Positions 5,480 through 5,565 of a stretch of DNA of 5,565 bases are shown here, in pieces. The notes beneath the pieces are model-generated. The model ran no database searches and was not told the DNA's origin. It saw nothing but the letters and a program-made list of their open reading frames with translations. The position numbers were made by a program, and so were the translations under genes. Origin of the DNA: Patescibacteria group bacterium (GTDB lineage: Bacteria; Patescibacteriota; Patescibacteriia; S139-126); contig WFTD01000027.1 of assembly GCA_015485755.1 (NCBI GenBank), positions 1 through 5,565 of the forward strand, written 5' to 3'. Positions within the stretch are counted from its first letter, which is position 1; every line of letters begins with the position of its first letter.

Positions 5480-5543
5480 TAAATAGATAACTAACAAACC
5501 CATAAATTGGGGTTTAATCAGCAAAGGTCGAGTTATCTATTTA
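5480..5543. repeat. 13-bp perfect inverted repeat enclosing a smaller hairpin
   Basis: TAAATAGATAACT (5480-5492) is exactly complementary to AGTTATCTATTTA (5531-5543). The 38-base interior contains a second stem, AAACCC (5496-5501) with GGGTTT (5510-5515). A competing short hairpin, TCTATT (5470-5475) with AATAGA (5482-5487), uses part of the left arm. No tRNA signature fits (no 7-bp acceptor or TTC arm). It may be a leader RNA structure, a protein-binding site or a mobile-element end; the function is unknown. Confidence 0.6.
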
Positions 5544-5547
5544 TTGC

Positions 5548-5565
5548 CTGTCTCTTATACACATC
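5548..5565. other. Nextera/Tn5 mosaic-end adapter (sequencing artefact)
   Basis: CTGTCTCTTATACACATC equals the first 18 of 19 bases of the Tn5 mosaic end used in Nextera libraries. It sits exactly at the right edge of the window. It is untrimmed adapter and not genomic; true sequence ends at or before 5547, since one or more bases at the junction may coincide by chance. Confidence 0.95.

Noticed and set aside
5415..5513. A 32-codon minus-strand open frame containing IYGFVSYLFKSIDKMIEEHN.
   Set aside because: It looks protein-like, but the only ATG leaves 16 codons, no Shine-Dalgarno is present, and it overlaps the plus-strand terminator and the inverted repeat.
5470..5545. A tRNA or tRNA-like gene in the hairpin region.
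   Set aside because: The outer stem is 13 bp and the interior lacks recognisable D, anticodon and T arms or a CCA-compatible end.

Overview
The window looks like one end of a metagenomic or single-cell contig from an AT-rich, sortase-using bacterium. The best guess is a member of the Candidate Phyla Radiation (Patescibacteria, Parcubacteria-like). The reasons are the style of the surface protein (von Willebrand A plus several Cna-B/SpaA modules carrying a V-C-K-x-D strand, a Myxococcus-type Cys repeat, a Gly/Ser/Thr/Pro linker, DUF11 and LPETG), the small single sortase beside it, and weak Shine-Dalgarno signals on the plus-strand genes. This placement is inference; no rRNA or other marker is present.

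Layout. Positions 1-226 (minus strand) hold the first 75 codons of a PrkA-type serine protein kinase that runs off the left edge and has a strong ribosome binding site. Positions 227-458 are a divergent, very AT-rich intergenic region with candidate promoters on both strands, a 10-bp inverted repeat and an imperfect direct repeat. Positions 459-4406 encode a 1315-residue secreted, modular, LPETG-anchored surface protein. Positions 4432-5055 encode a 207-residue membrane-anchored sortase, 25 nt downstream and followed by a strong hairpin terminator. The two form a compact substrate-enzyme operon: the sortase is expected to cleave the LPETG signal of its neighbour and attach it to the cell envelope.

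Positions 5105-5547 have no convincing gene. They contain a TTGACA promoter-like element, a roughly 130-nt segment able to fold into mutually exclusive helices and ending in a textbook intrinsic terminator (candidate small RNA or attenuated leader), and then a 13-bp perfect inverted repeat. The last 18 bases (5548-5565) match the Tn5/Nextera mosaic-end adapter and are a library artefact, not genome.

The most interesting biology is the surface protein. It has four Cna-B-like domains that each keep an isopeptide-type Lys/Glu/Asn triad and also carry a Cys next to the reactive Lys plus a second Cys. One of these domains is split by a whole DUF642 carbohydrate-binding-like module, another by a Trp/Lys-rich helix, and the VWA domain is split by a Cys-rich insert just after its metal-binding motif.
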